Part shown: in pieces, positions 28,077 to 36,954 of the stretch
Layout of the letters: every line of letters begins with the position of its first letter
Position numbering within the stretch: position 1 is the stretch's first letter
Position numbers and translations under genes: made by a program
DNA from: Xenorhabdus miraniensis
Lineage (GTDB): Bacteria > Pseudomonadota > Gammaproteobacteria > Enterobacterales > Enterobacteriaceae
NCBI RefSeq assembly: GCF_002632615.1
Contig: NZ_NITZ01000002.1
Span: 314,753-378,752, forward strand
Reading direction: 5' to 3'
Length of the DNA: 64,000 nucleotides
The notes under the pieces: model-generated
Told to the model about the DNA's origin: nothing
The model's input: the letters and a program-made list of their open reading frames with translations, nothing else
Database searches by the model: none

Positions 28077-28835
28077 TTATAGATATATGGCGACGATATG
28101 GGCGCTGGTTGTAAATCCAGATAATTTTTGCGGCGGAATGATTTCTGCCCTGCACCCCATTAACTCAGCAAGATGCTTAATATCCTCATAAGAGTGGATT
28201 ATTTCTCGGGACTCATATAAATGAGTTTCACCATTAATAATCACTTTTACTGTCATTATGGCTTCCCAGGCGGTGTCGCTCCATTCAGGCGGCGTGATTG
28301 GCCAATAGCTTTCCACCTTGCCCAGCTCAGTGTCACTGATAACACGTGTTTCTTCATGTTTTTCGATAATGGCAGTGAATGTGCTGGGTTTATGTACCTG
28401 AATGAAAAGTATGCCGTTTTTATGGGAGTGACGTTGGCACCATTTTAATAACCATTGAATGGATTCTTTTGTAAAGTAACCAACAGAATATCTGAGCAAA
28501 GTGAAAATATTAAATTTCAAATCAGGAGGAATAATCGGCTCATCAGAAGGTAAACTCGAAACAAAGTAGTTTTCTTCGCGTTGTATACCTTTTGCGACGG
28601 AATAGGATTTCATTCCTTCAGAACCATCAAGTGAATAAGCTTTACACCCTAATTGATTAAATGTCAGTGAATGTCTTGCTGGCCCGGCGAGTAATTCTAA
28701 TGTGGTTATTTCATGGGGATCGCTGGGAGATGAGAGATCAAGAAGGGAGCGGCATTCTGCCAGAAATTCTCTTTGGGTTGAAAATGCGTCGTATAACTCA
28801 GGATGTTTTGAATATAATTGGCTAATATCGTTCAT
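28077..28835 (-). CDS. SAM-dependent methyltransferase
   Basis: A 252-residue class I methyltransferase-like protein. The motif I region reads ITTLELLAGPARHSLTFNQL, followed by AYSLDGSEGMKSYS as the acidic strand-2 position, and FNIFTLLRYSVGYFTKE as motif IV. The order resembles small-molecule methyltransferases. It is not in an evident operon; the genes on either side are on their own transcripts. The substrate is unknown. Confidence 0.7.
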   Translation of the reverse strand: MNDISQLYSKHPELYDAFSTQREFLAECRSLLDLSSPSDPHEITTLELLAGPARHSLTFNQLGCKAYSLDGSEGMKSYSVAKGIQREENYFVSSLPSDEPIIPPDLKFNIFTLLRYSVGYFTKESIQWLLKWCQRHSHKNGILFIQVHKPSTFTAIIEKHEETRVISDTELGKVESYWPITPPEWSDTAWEAIMTVKVIINGETHLYESREIIHSYEDIKHLAELMGCRAEIIPPQKLSGFTTSAHIVAIYL

Positions 28836-29220
28836 AAATAATCCCTTGAGTAAAAGGTGATATGGCCCTTATCGTTTCTTGCACTGCTTTGTCTGCTGTT
28901 TTTATTTCTCCCTAATGATTTGAAATCGATTGGTTATAGAAGTGCTTTGATTTTAATGTTTTGTTTTTATTGATTATTTTGTTTGTGCCGGCCGATTTCT
29001 ATTAAGGATTTTCTCTTATAAATACTAAAGTAATATTTTTATGATTTAATAGTATGTTGATCCTTTTTTATTCGGTAAAGGTTATTTTTTAACAAAAAAG
29101 TAATATTTTTAATGATAAGAATATAAGTTAGGTTAAAAAATGATGTATAGAAGAGGGATTAAATATCCCCCAAAAAAAGGGGAAATAACCTTGATGAACG
29201 ATAATATATATTAATGATTT
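28836..29220. other. AT-rich intergenic region
   Basis: About 385 bases without a gene. It should contain the methyltransferase promoter and the 3' end of the GntR transcript. A short CCCC-A7-GGGG hairpin near 29168 could act as a weak GntR terminator. Confidence 0.5.
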
Positions 29221-29988
29221 TTATGGTTTATAGTTGATGTCAATATTCTGAGGAGAATTGAAATCCAACCCATAAATATCACCACGACACAAAATTTCAC
29301 TGAATTCAATGACATCATTTTGGCTATTCAGGCTGATTTGGTGAATTTGCAGCAGTGGTGAGTTTTCGGCGATATTGAGCAATATGGCAAGCTCTGCATG
29401 GCAGGCAATGGCCTTGATTTTATGATGCACGTTGGTGAGGTGAATATTTTGTTGTTCCCAATGAGCATACAGGGAACCTTCCAATAATTCTGGGTGAGGC
29501 AGGTAGGCTTGGGGAATGTAGGTATTCTCAAGGGAAACCGGAGTGCCGTTAGCAAGGCGGATGCGGCGCAGTTTGGCAATATACTCGCCCGTGTTAATCG
29601 ATAATTTTTTCGCTATATCTTCCGGCGCGGGGATAATCTTTCTTGATAACCAATAATTGGATACCGTTCCTCCCTCTTTAATGATTTGGGAAGTAAAGCC
29701 AACCGCCTGATTGAGAGAAGAATTCCCCGGTTTTGCAACCTGAGTACCAATTCCTTGCTGGCGTATGATCACCCCTTTTTCTTCCAGAAGCTGCATTGCC
29801 TTACTGACAGTGACTCGGGATATATTGAGCCGTTCTGCTAATCGGCGTTCGGGGGGTAAAAACTCATCTACAGCCAATAATTGTTTTTCAATCGCCATTT
29901 CGATGGCTTTTTGCAATTGTATATAACGAGGGCTATTGCTTTTCTTTTCAAGTTGTTCGTGTATCCAGTCAACAAAGTGATTCAGCAT
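29221..29988 (-). CDS. GntR-family regulator, HutC/UTRA subfamily
   Basis: A 255-residue protein. The N-terminal winged helix (about residues 20-90) contains LPPERRLAERLNISRVTVSK and EKGVIIRQQGIGTQVA. The C-terminal UTRA ligand domain includes RLANGTPVSLENTYIPQAYL. It lies about 600 bp from, and divergent to, the permease/PfkB pair at 30591-32923. The most likely role is substrate-responsive control of that pair. Confidence 0.88.
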   Translation of the reverse strand: MLNHFVDWIHEQLEKKSNSPRYIQLQKAIEMAIEKQLLAVDEFLPPERRLAERLNISRVTVSKAMQLLEEKGVIIRQQGIGTQVAKPGNSSLNQAVGFTSQIIKEGGTVSNYWLSRKIIPAPEDIAKKLSINTGEYIAKLRRIRLANGTPVSLENTYIPQAYLPHPELLEGSLYAHWEQQNIHLTNVHHKIKAIACHAELAILLNIAENSPLLQIHQISLNSQNDVIEFSEILCRGDIYGLDFNSPQNIDINYKP

Positions 29989-30590
29989 ATTTTTTAACCC
30001 CAGTTATTTGATGGCGTAAGTGTACATTAGCCTGTACAGCAAGGTATAGAGTGTATTGGAATTAGATTGGCATCACATAATGACAAAATTGGACTTTCAT
30101 TGGCCTTCACGGCCCGATAAAGTATAAGTCTTGCTTATATAAGAAGCCGGGAGTTTTTCTGAAACTACCCGGCCTATTTGCAAGAAATGTATATCCAGTA
30201 TGTTTCGGGTTACATCCCACAAAGCTGTAGCTCGAAAGACGATGGGTATATAGGAACGTTATGTGTTCTTCAATCTCAGGGCCGATGTCATACATCGGCC
30301 CTAGGGGAGCGTGGTGGAAGGTGTCCTGCTGCCATGTTGTGTATGAAGAGACAGAGATTTGATTGGCGCTTTCTTTTGGTTAATCAAATCGAAACGTTGC
30401 GCTCTGGTCATGGCGTCATTTTTTGTGGTACTCCGGTCATGCGTGTAAATATTTGCGCCAACCTAGGGAAAGAGAACCATTGAAGCCATGCCCGGAGCCA
30501 TTTTTCAGGACGATATCCGGTATCTTCATATTCCCTGCTGAGATAATGGTATAAGGTTAGTAACGTCAACTCAGATAGGGTTTTTCAGTG
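29989..30590. promoter_or_regulatory. Long divergent leader with strong hairpins
   Basis: About 600 bases between the GntR gene and the permease. Two hairpins stand out: GCCGGGAGTTT/AAACTACCCGGC around 30149-30176, and AGGGCCGATGT-CAT-ACATCGGCCCT at 30278-30302. A 101-codon frame (30178-30483) crosses the second hairpin but resembles no family I can name confidently. The region may carry a regulatory leader RNA, a small RNA or a mobile-element remnant. Confidence 0.45.
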
Positions 30591-32003
30591 ATGGAAAACA
30601 TAATGAGTACACAGCAAGATAGTCATCGGTTTTGGAAGGTAGAACGCACAGGTATAAATATTGTTCCTCCTTCAGAACGTACAGGTACACCTCTGGATCT
30701 GTTTTGGGTCTGGTCAGCCGCCAATATTGGCATTCTCGGCATTGTTTACGGTGCCATCATTGTTTCCTTTAAGCTCTCTTTCCTGCAATCCGTACTCGCG
30801 GCGCTGCTTGGTCTCTCCAGTTTTGCACTGGTTGGTTACCTCAGTTTCAGCGGTAAAGTGGGAAGAACCACAACCCTCACCCTTTCCCGCACTATTTTTG
30901 GCATCAAGGGAAATATTGCCCCGACGGTGATCTTCTGGTTCATCTCCATGGGGTGGGAATCCATCAATATCGTCACCGGCACTTTGACACTTTCCGCTTT
31001 ATTTCAGGCCTGCGGGCTCCCCGAAAGTCCATTTTTGACGGTGGTTAGCATGGTCTTATTTGCTGGTCTGTCAATTGGTGTCACTTTGCTGGGAAAAGAG
31101 ATGGTCATTGCTTTGCAGCGGTGGGTTATCCAGATTTTTGGTGTAATGACACTGGTTGTGGTGTTCTATATTTTGTTTACAACAAAATGGGAAGCGGTAT
31201 TGACCATGCCATCGGGCAGTTGGTTAACCGGGTTCCTGCCAGCCGTTTCTGTTGTTGCTGCCGGGAGTGGCATTGCATGGGCTGCAACGAGCGCTGATTA
31301 TAGTCGCTATCAGCATGAAAACGCCTCCAAAGTAAAAATTTTCACAGCGGTAACCGCGGGCGGAATGATCCCTCTGGTACTGCTCTTGTTTGCGGGAATT
31401 TTGCTTTCCGTCCAATTACCTGACCTGCCCAAATCCGAGAATCCTATTGCTCACATTGGTTCTATTTTGCCGGATTGGATGTTGATCCCTTACTTAATGA
31501 CAGCAATCGCAGGCATAGTCATCATGGCAGTGATGAGCCTCTATTCTGCCAGCTTGAATTTGTTGACATTGGGGATAAAAGTTAAGCGGGTTCATGCGGT
31601 TGCCATTGATTCGATGATTGTGCTGAGTGTCGCGATTTATACCCTTTTTGTTACCGGTGACTTTATGGGGCCATTTATCGCATTTCTGATATTCTGCGGC
31701 GTGTTTTTAGTCTCGTGGGAAGCGATATTCCTGCTTGATTATATTGTCATCAGTCGTAATCAGGGTTATTGCACGGACAAATTGTTTAATTACATTGGCC
31801 CGAATGGCGGCATTAAATGGATCCCCATATTGTGCTGGCTATTGGGGGCATTGGCTGGTTTTCTGGTGACGCAAAATGATTTCATCAGTGGCCCGTGGGC
31901 AGTGGGAATTTTCGCGAATTCCAGCCTTGGTCTATTCTTGTCATTTTTCGTCAGTTTTATCTGTTATGGTCTGTATTTAATGCTGAATAGGTATAAAAAA
32001 TGA
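30591..32003 (+). CDS. NCS1-family cytosine/purine permease-like transporter
   Basis: About 470 residues with twelve hydrophobic segments. It has the NCS1 N-terminal pattern (ERTGINIVPPSERTGTPLDL, then FWVWSAANIGILGIVYGA). The family imports nucleobases, hydantoins, allantoin or pyridoxine-type compounds. ATGs at 30591 and 30603 are both possible starts; AGGG ten bases before 30591 slightly favours it. Its stop overlaps the start of the PfkB kinase, so the two are translationally coupled. Confidence 0.82.
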   Translation: MENIMSTQQDSHRFWKVERTGINIVPPSERTGTPLDLFWVWSAANIGILGIVYGAIIVSFKLSFLQSVLAALLGLSSFALVGYLSFSGKVGRTTTLTLSRTIFGIKGNIAPTVIFWFISMGWESINIVTGTLTLSALFQACGLPESPFLTVVSMVLFAGLSIGVTLLGKEMVIALQRWVIQIFGVMTLVVVFYILFTTKWEAVLTMPSGSWLTGFLPAVSVVAAGSGIAWAATSADYSRYQHENASKVKIFTAVTAGGMIPLVLLLFAGILLSVQLPDLPKSENPIAHIGSILPDWMLIPYLMTAIAGIVIMAVMSLYSASLNLLTLGIKVKRVHAVAIDSMIVLSVAIYTLFVTGDFMGPFIAFLIFCGVFLVSWEAIFLLDYIVISRNQGYCTDKLFNYIGPNGGIKWIPILCWLLGALAGFLVTQNDFISGPWAVGIFANSSLGLFLSFFVSFICYGLYLMLNRYKK

Positions 32004-32923
32004 AGGAGCCTTTACTGCCTGTGGTGGTGGTGGGATCAGCGACAGGGGATATTGTTCTCAGATTGCCTGAATTACCCCATGATAGTGAATATTGGGAAGC
32101 TGAGGAAATTGATCGGCAAGTCGGTGGCTGTGCATTCAATGTTGCACGTGCACTGTGTCGTCTTCAATCCCCGGTTATTAATGGCATATTTGTTGGTAAT
32201 GGCATCTGGGGGGAATGTGTTACCGCAGAAATGGAAAAACTTGGGCTAAAAGTCACATTACGCCATCCAACAAAAGACAATAGTTGGTGTTTCGCCATGA
32301 TGAAACCTGATGGTAAGCGTACTTATGTCTCAGTTCCCGGTTGTGACGATAATTGGAATAGAGAAATATTGGAGACTATCCCGCTCCCGGAACAGGGATA
32401 TGTCTACACCAGCGGCTATGAATTGGCAAACCCAACAGCGGATGAATTGCGTGAATGGTTGTTGGCTTCACCTACTGAACTGACTTTGGTACTGGATTTT
32501 GGCCCCCGCCTGATTGATATCGACCCTGAATTTATTCAATCGCTGCCCGCAGACAGAACAATACTCAGCTTGAATAAAGATGAGATTGCTTTGCTGTGTG
32601 GTATCGGGGATTCAATGATACAGGCCAGCCGCTATGCCAATGAACATGGCTTCACGATTATTGCGCGTATAGGTGCAGAGGGGGCATGGATATGCCAGCC
32701 AGATCGTGATCCTGAATACGTGCCTGCTTACAAGGTCAAAGTTGAGGATAGGATTGGAGCCGGTGATGCACATTGTGGCGGTATGCTGGCGGGGTTGTCT
32801 CAGGGAATGCCATTACGGGATGCGGTCGATCTGGGAAACCGGGTTGCCGCCGTCGTTGTCAGTCGTCCGGGTGCCAATGGTGCGCCAACTAAGAGCGAAC
32901 TGGCAGATTTTATCTTCGGCTGA
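32000..32923 (+). CDS. PfkB-family sugar/nucleoside kinase
   Basis: A 307-residue ribokinase-superfamily protein. It has the N-terminal GG pattern (QVGGCAFNVARALCRL) and the C-terminal catalytic/anion-hole motif DRIGAGDAHCGGMLAGL. Its start overlaps the permease stop (ATGA). With the NCS1 permease and a GntR regulator it looks like uptake and phosphorylation of a nucleoside-like compound. I see no hydrolase or pseudouridine glycosidase nearby to fix the substrate. Confidence 0.85.
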   Translation: MKEPLLPVVVVGSATGDIVLRLPELPHDSEYWEAEEIDRQVGGCAFNVARALCRLQSPVINGIFVGNGIWGECVTAEMEKLGLKVTLRHPTKDNSWCFAMMKPDGKRTYVSVPGCDDNWNREILETIPLPEQGYVYTSGYELANPTADELREWLLASPTELTLVLDFGPRLIDIDPEFIQSLPADRTILSLNKDEIALLCGIGDSMIQASRYANEHGFTIIARIGAEGAWICQPDRDPEYVPAYKVKVEDRIGAGDAHCGGMLAGLSQGMPLRDAVDLGNRVAAVVVSRPGANGAPTKSELADFIFG

Positions 32924-32945
32924 ATCATCTGAAAAATTAAGCAAC

Positions 32946-32983
32946 AAAAAAACCTACCCAAATGATGTTGAGTAGGTTTTTTT
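32946..32983. terminator. Bidirectional terminator
   Basis: Arms AAAAAAACCTAC and GTAGGTTTTTTT flank a 14-base loop. It sits between the PfkB gene (plus) and the SufR-like regulator (minus), whose stop is at 32987, and has T tracts in both directions. Confidence 0.85.
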
Positions 32984-32986
32984 GGA

Positions 32987-33643
32987 CTAGATTAATGGGG
33001 TGATAAGATAAGTGCAGCGCCGATCGCCGCTGAGAATATATTCGGTTCTTTCCACATTGGCTTGCAGAATTTCCCGGAATAGCTTCAGCTCTGCCCGACA
33101 AAATCCCTGACATGTTTTGGCCGCCGCACAGATGGGGCAATGATTTTCAAAAAACAGAATAGCGCCATTTTCTTCGACAGAATAATGAGCCATATAACCT
33201 TCCTGGCAGCGTATGGCTACCAGACGCTCAACTTTTTCCTGCAACCCTGCTACCTCTTCCATTGCCTTTTTATAGTTGGAAAAAGCCTCTTTTTCGCGGG
33301 CTCTGATCACTAAATCAATGGCTGTTTCGCCCAATTGACTGCGAATAATCGTAATCAGATGAGCTGTAAGCTCTGCATGGGTATCGGGAAATCGGGCATG
33401 GCCTTTCTCAGTAAGATGCCAAAGCTGAACAGGACGCCCAACTCCCCTTGCCTCGGATCTTGCTTCAACCAGTCCTTCTTTAGCCAGTTTCACAAATTGT
33501 TGACGGGCGGCTTCTCCAGTTGTTCCCAATATCTTGCCGGCATCAGAGGCTTGTAAGGCACCTTGAGTTTTAAGAAGCATTAATAACTTCTCACTCACAG
33601 TTTGCCCCTCAATTATTTTATTTTCCAAGTCAGAGGTTGACAT
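32987..33643 (-). CDS. SufR/DeoR-like HTH regulator with C-terminal cysteine cluster
   Basis: A 218-residue protein. The N-terminal winged helix (about residues 14-85) includes LQASDAGKILGTTGEAARQQ and the GVGRPVQLWHLTEKG wing. The C-terminal half has Cys169, Cys172, Cys178 and Cys182 (HCPICAAAKTCQGFC) and Cys210. The C169-x12-C182 spacing recalls iron-sulfur SufR-type regulators, so a cluster or metal ligand is plausible but unproven. It is divergent from a DHA2-type exporter and probably regulates it. Confidence 0.75.
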   Translation of the reverse strand: MSTSDLENKIIEGQTVSEKLLMLLKTQGALQASDAGKILGTTGEAARQQFVKLAKEGLVEARSEARGVGRPVQLWHLTEKGHARFPDTHAELTAHLITIIRSQLGETAIDLVIRAREKEAFSNYKKAMEEVAGLQEKVERLVAIRCQEGYMAHYSVEENGAILFFENHCPICAAAKTCQGFCRAELKLFREILQANVERTEYILSGDRRCTYLITPLI

Positions 33644-33670
33644 ATTGTTGATCCCGACATTAATTTATTC

Positions 33671-33684
33671 CAAGATTTATCTTG
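33671..33684. promoter_or_regulatory. Palindromic operator candidate in the regulator-exporter divergent region
   Basis: CAAGATTTATCTTG is a perfect 6-bp inverted repeat around TT, in the 94-base gap between the SufR-like regulator and the exporter. AAGATT recurs near 33709. Confidence 0.45.
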
Positions 33685-33737
33685 TTTAATTTAACGTAAG
33701 ATTTTTCACAACTCAACCTGTGTTCAGGATAACAATC

Positions 33738-35150
33738 ATGATAATGACTGAGGAAAGCCGCTGGAGGGATCTGTTTTCCAGCAAAAATGCGCCTAGTACC
33801 ATGGCACTTTCACTGGGTGTAGGGTTAATGGCAACCAATACTTTAATCGCGATTACTATTTTGCCTTCTGTCGTCAAAGATATTGGCGGATTGAACCTTT
33901 ATGCCTGGAATACGACATTATTTGTTGTGGCATCCATTATTGGTTCTGTTCTTTCCGCGAGAGTACTCAGTGCATCAGGCGCAAGAAATGCTTATTTGGT
34001 TGCGAGTTTGGTTTTTTTCACCGGCAGTTTATTCTGCACTTTAGCACCCACAATGGAAATCATGCTGGTTGGAAGAACCATTCAGGGATTAGGGGGTGGG
34101 TTTTTATTTGCACTTTCCTACTTGATGGTTAATCTGGTGTTTGAACAATCACTCTGGCCCCGGGCTATGGCATTGATTTCAGGGGTGTGGGGCGTGGCAA
34201 CCTTAATCGGGCCGGCTGTGGGTGGCATTTTCGCTGAAATGAACGTGTGGCGTTATGCGTTTGGCATTATGTTACCCATTACCTTACTGTATGCTTTGTT
34301 CACTTATCAGATTTTGCCCAAAAAACGGGTACAGGATACAACCAAAACGGCATTGCCGATTGTGCAGCTTATTCTGTTATCCGCTTCCGTACTCGCTGTT
34401 TCCTCAGGAAGTTTGTCACAAGATGTGCGTATCAATATTATCGGCATAGTGACGGCGGTGGTATTGGTATCTTTATTGATTGCCCATGAACGCAGAACTT
34501 CAGCGAGATTATTGCCCGAAAATGCGTTGAGTTTGCGCTCTCCCCACTTGGTCTTATTCACCACCTTATCACTTCTGGTGATAGGTTTGGCGGGTGATGT
34601 TTTCGTTCCCTATTTTTTGCAGGTACTGCATGGGCAATCGCCTTTGGTGTCTGGTTATATGGTTGCGACCGCCGCATTGGGTTGGACGCTAGGGGAAATG
34701 CTCAGCGCTAGCTGGCATGGTGCGAGAATGCGTTTTTCAATTGTGAGTGGCCCTGTCTTCATGTTGATTGGCATGCTTCTGTTGCTTGTGATGTTGCCCT
34801 ATCAATCAGCAGGTGAGTGGCAAATAATATTATCGATCATTTTGGGATTGGGGTTGTTTGGTTTTGGCGTCGGTTTTGGTTGGCCTCATCTTTTAACCCG
34901 TATTTTGCAAGTTTCCAGTGACGCTGATAAAAACATTGCGGGTTCATCCATTACTACTGTTCAGCTATTTGCCACCGCATTCGGTTCCGCACTGGCTGGG
35001 ATGGTCACCAATATATTTGGATTTTATCAGCCCGGTGGCGTGGAGGGCGCGGCTTCTTCTTCCCATTGGTTATTTCTACTCTTCTCTATCGCACCAGTAT
35101 TGGCATTATTGACTGCGTATAAATCAGCAAGAATTAAAGTAGGGGAATAA
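33738..35150 (+). CDS. MFS multidrug exporter, DHA2-like (14 TM)
   Basis: About 470 residues with roughly fourteen hydrophobic segments. It has the MFS motif ARVLSASGARNAYLVAS after TM2 and MLVGRTIQGLGGGFLFAL at TM4. I chose ATG 33738 because AGGA at 33726-33729 lies eight bases upstream. It is divergent from the cysteine-rich regulator at 32987-33643, the typical layout of a ligand-induced efflux pump. The exported compound is unknown. Confidence 0.83.
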   Translation: MIMTEESRWRDLFSSKNAPSTMALSLGVGLMATNTLIAITILPSVVKDIGGLNLYAWNTTLFVVASIIGSVLSARVLSASGARNAYLVASLVFFTGSLFCTLAPTMEIMLVGRTIQGLGGGFLFALSYLMVNLVFEQSLWPRAMALISGVWGVATLIGPAVGGIFAEMNVWRYAFGIMLPITLLYALFTYQILPKKRVQDTTKTALPIVQLILLSASVLAVSSGSLSQDVRINIIGIVTAVVLVSLLIAHERRTSARLLPENALSLRSPHLVLFTTLSLLVIGLAGDVFVPYFLQVLHGQSPLVSGYMVATAALGWTLGEMLSASWHGARMRFSIVSGPVFMLIGMLLLLVMLPYQSAGEWQIILSIILGLGLFGFGVGFGWPHLLTRILQVSSDADKNIAGSSITTVQLFATAFGSALAGMVTNIFGFYQPGGVEGAASSSHWLFLLFSIAPVLALLTAYKSARIKVGE

Positions 35151-35160
35151 ATTTATTATT

Positions 35161-35193
35161 AACGGCATTATCGAAAAAATAATGCCGTTTTTT
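35161..35193 (+). terminator. Terminator after the DHA2 exporter
   Basis: Arms AACGGCATTAT and ATAATGCCGTT flank a 7-base loop and are followed by T residues. Confidence 0.85.
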
Positions 35194-35264
35194 CATGATG
35201 TGCAGAGGGAGATATTCATATAATAGTGATGATTAATTCCATAAATAAGAGATAAGGATATTTG

Positions 35265-36293
35265 ATGTTAGTTATTTCCCCTAGGCCAAAGAATGGTTGT
35301 CGTATCCGAATGACAGAGCCGAAACGCAGTTATTTATTGATAATTAAACAATTTTTTATACTGTTTTTATTGCTCATTGGCATGAGCAACGCATCAGCCA
35401 GAGAGATAAAACAAGAAACAACAACCGTTGATATTCCTGCATTAAGCAAGCGCGTGACGGATATCTCTGAAGTCCTAACGAAAGAAGAGCGTCAGGGCCT
35501 GACCCGAAAACTGAAAAAGTTGCAATCTGAAGAAAAAGTACAGATGGCAGTCCTGATTATTCCGACGACGGGCAGTGATACTGTTGAGGAATTTGCTTCC
35601 CGTGTATTTGATAAATGGAAGTTAGGCAATAAAGAACGCAATGATGGCATCTTGTTTGTGATCGCTTCTGATGACCATAAAATGCGTATTGCAGTTGGCT
35701 CCGGTTTAGAACGTAAATTATCCGATGGCAAGGTTACACTCATTTTGTTGCAGGATGTGAAACCGGCTTTCAAAGAAGGCGCTTATTATCAGGGAATTAG
35801 CAAGGCAATTGATTCAATTGGTACGTGGCTGAAAAAATCCGAACAAGCGGAAGCACAGAAAGAAACGGCGAAGATTGTTCAGGCTTTTGAAGAAGGCGAT
35901 GGCGCATTCAGCAAGATATCCGGCAAAGATATCTTTATGCTACTGGGTTTTTGGTTGGTGAGTATAATCTTACTGCCACTGAAAGTTTTTCGTACAGGGC
36001 ATTGGTTTAAGCGTTTTATCAAGAGTGTTCTGACTATCGCGGTAGGAACCTATGTACTGAACTTTATTGGGTTATTTTCTTCCATTCCGGCAGAGTTTTA
36101 TCTGCTCATTATCCTGTTACCCGTGATTCTGGTGTTTTTTCTGATCTCGTCCGTGATGTCATTATTGAAAAGCCTGTTCGGCAGCCTTTTTGGGGGCTTG
36201 CTTGGGGGCTGTAGTTCTGATCGTAATGATGATGATAATTTTTCCGGCGGTGGCGGCAGAAGTAGCGGTGGTGGAGCTTCAGGCGATTGGTAA
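35265..36293 (+). CDS. TPM-domain (YgcG-like) membrane protein
   Basis: About 342 residues. The N-terminal hydrophobic segment (FFILFLLLIGMSNASA) is a signal peptide or anchor. A TPM domain follows (about residues 55-195: VTDISEVLTKEERQGLTRKL, VAVGSGLERKLSD-like turn). Then come transmembrane helices and a Gly/Ser-rich tail ending SSGGGASGDW, typical of YgcG/TPM_phosphatase proteins. ATG 35265 follows AAGGA by six bases. The family is linked to envelope or photosystem repair and phosphatase activity in other organisms; the role here is unknown. Confidence 0.82.
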   Translation: MLVISPRPKNGCRIRMTEPKRSYLLIIKQFFILFLLLIGMSNASAREIKQETTTVDIPALSKRVTDISEVLTKEERQGLTRKLKKLQSEEKVQMAVLIIPTTGSDTVEEFASRVFDKWKLGNKERNDGILFVIASDDHKMRIAVGSGLERKLSDGKVTLILLQDVKPAFKEGAYYQGISKAIDSIGTWLKKSEQAEAQKETAKIVQAFEEGDGAFSKISGKDIFMLLGFWLVSIILLPLKVFRTGHWFKRFIKSVLTIAVGTYVLNFIGLFSSIPAEFYLLIILLPVILVFFLISSVMSLLKSLFGSLFGGLLGGCSSDRNDDDNFSGGGGRSSGGGASGDW

Positions 36294-36516
36294 TTGTTTT
36301 TTGGTATTTGGGTGGGGAATTTATCCCCGCCGATATAAATTGTTTTTTAATATCAATAGATTCATTATTATTAATAATAATGAAATTGAATTATCGCCAA
36401 TATTCATCACATTCGTACTAATAACGACAATAAATTGAAGAAAGAGGTATAAGAAAAACCAGTAGAAACAGATTTCCCACTGGCTTTTTAGGATTAAGAT
36501 TCAGAGGGATAAAAGA

Positions 36517-36849
36517 TTATTTCTTATTTTTCTCTAACCATGTTTGCATTTGTTTAATCTCAGCATCCTGTGCTCTGATAATATTTTCTGCAAGCTGTCT
36601 CATTTCTGGATCTTTGCCATACTTAAGCTCTATTTCAGCCATCTCAACCGCTCCGATATGATGCGCCAACATGCCTTTAGCAAAAGCTTGATCAGCATTA
36701 TCTGCCACCATACTTTTATGCATATCATCATGCATTTTTGTCATTGAAGCATTAAGTTCCTTTTTCATCGTATCGGTATTTGTATTTGCTACGGCACTGA
36801 AAATAAGTGTGCTGGCAACTATTGATGCAAAAACTAACGTTTTTTTCAT
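36517..36849 (-). CDS. DUF305 periplasmic protein, probably copper-linked
   Basis: A 110-residue protein with a signal peptide (MKKTLVFASIVASTLIFSAVA) and a DUF305 helical bundle rich in Met and His. The conserved GMLAHHIGAVEMAEIELKYG and AQDAEIKQMQTWL segments are clear. DUF305 proteins include copper-binding CopM-like members. A promoter with MerR/CueR geometry lies upstream, which supports copper (or silver/gold) induction. It appears monocistronic. Confidence 0.85.
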   Translation of the reverse strand: MKKTLVFASIVASTLIFSAVANTNTDTMKKELNASMTKMHDDMHKSMVADNADQAFAKGMLAHHIGAVEMAEIELKYGKDPEMRQLAENIIRAQDAEIKQMQTWLEKNKK

Positions 36850-36875
36850 GCGGTTCTCCTTAGGTTATTTTTAAA

Positions 36876-36906
36876 AAGATAAAGCTTCCCCTAAGGGTAA
36901 GGTCAA
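36876..36906 (-). promoter_or_regulatory. MerR/CueR-type promoter of the DUF305 gene
   Basis: On the minus strand, TTGACC (-35, 36901-36906) and TATCTT (-10, 36876-36881) are separated by 19 bp. The spacer holds a near-palindrome CTTACCCT-T-AGGGGAAG. An over-long 19-bp spacer with a central dyad is the hallmark of MerR-family activation, and the sequence resembles CueR sites of copA/cueO. No merR-like gene is in the window, so the regulator must be encoded elsewhere. Confidence 0.7.
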
Positions 36907-36954
36907 TAATGTGAAGAAAAATTTTAGTAAATTTACATTCTATATATAGATTTA

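Noticed and set aside
30178..30483. 101-codon plus-strand frame
   Set aside because: No good Shine-Dalgarno, it crosses a strong hairpin and has no family I can name. Kept only as part of the leader region.
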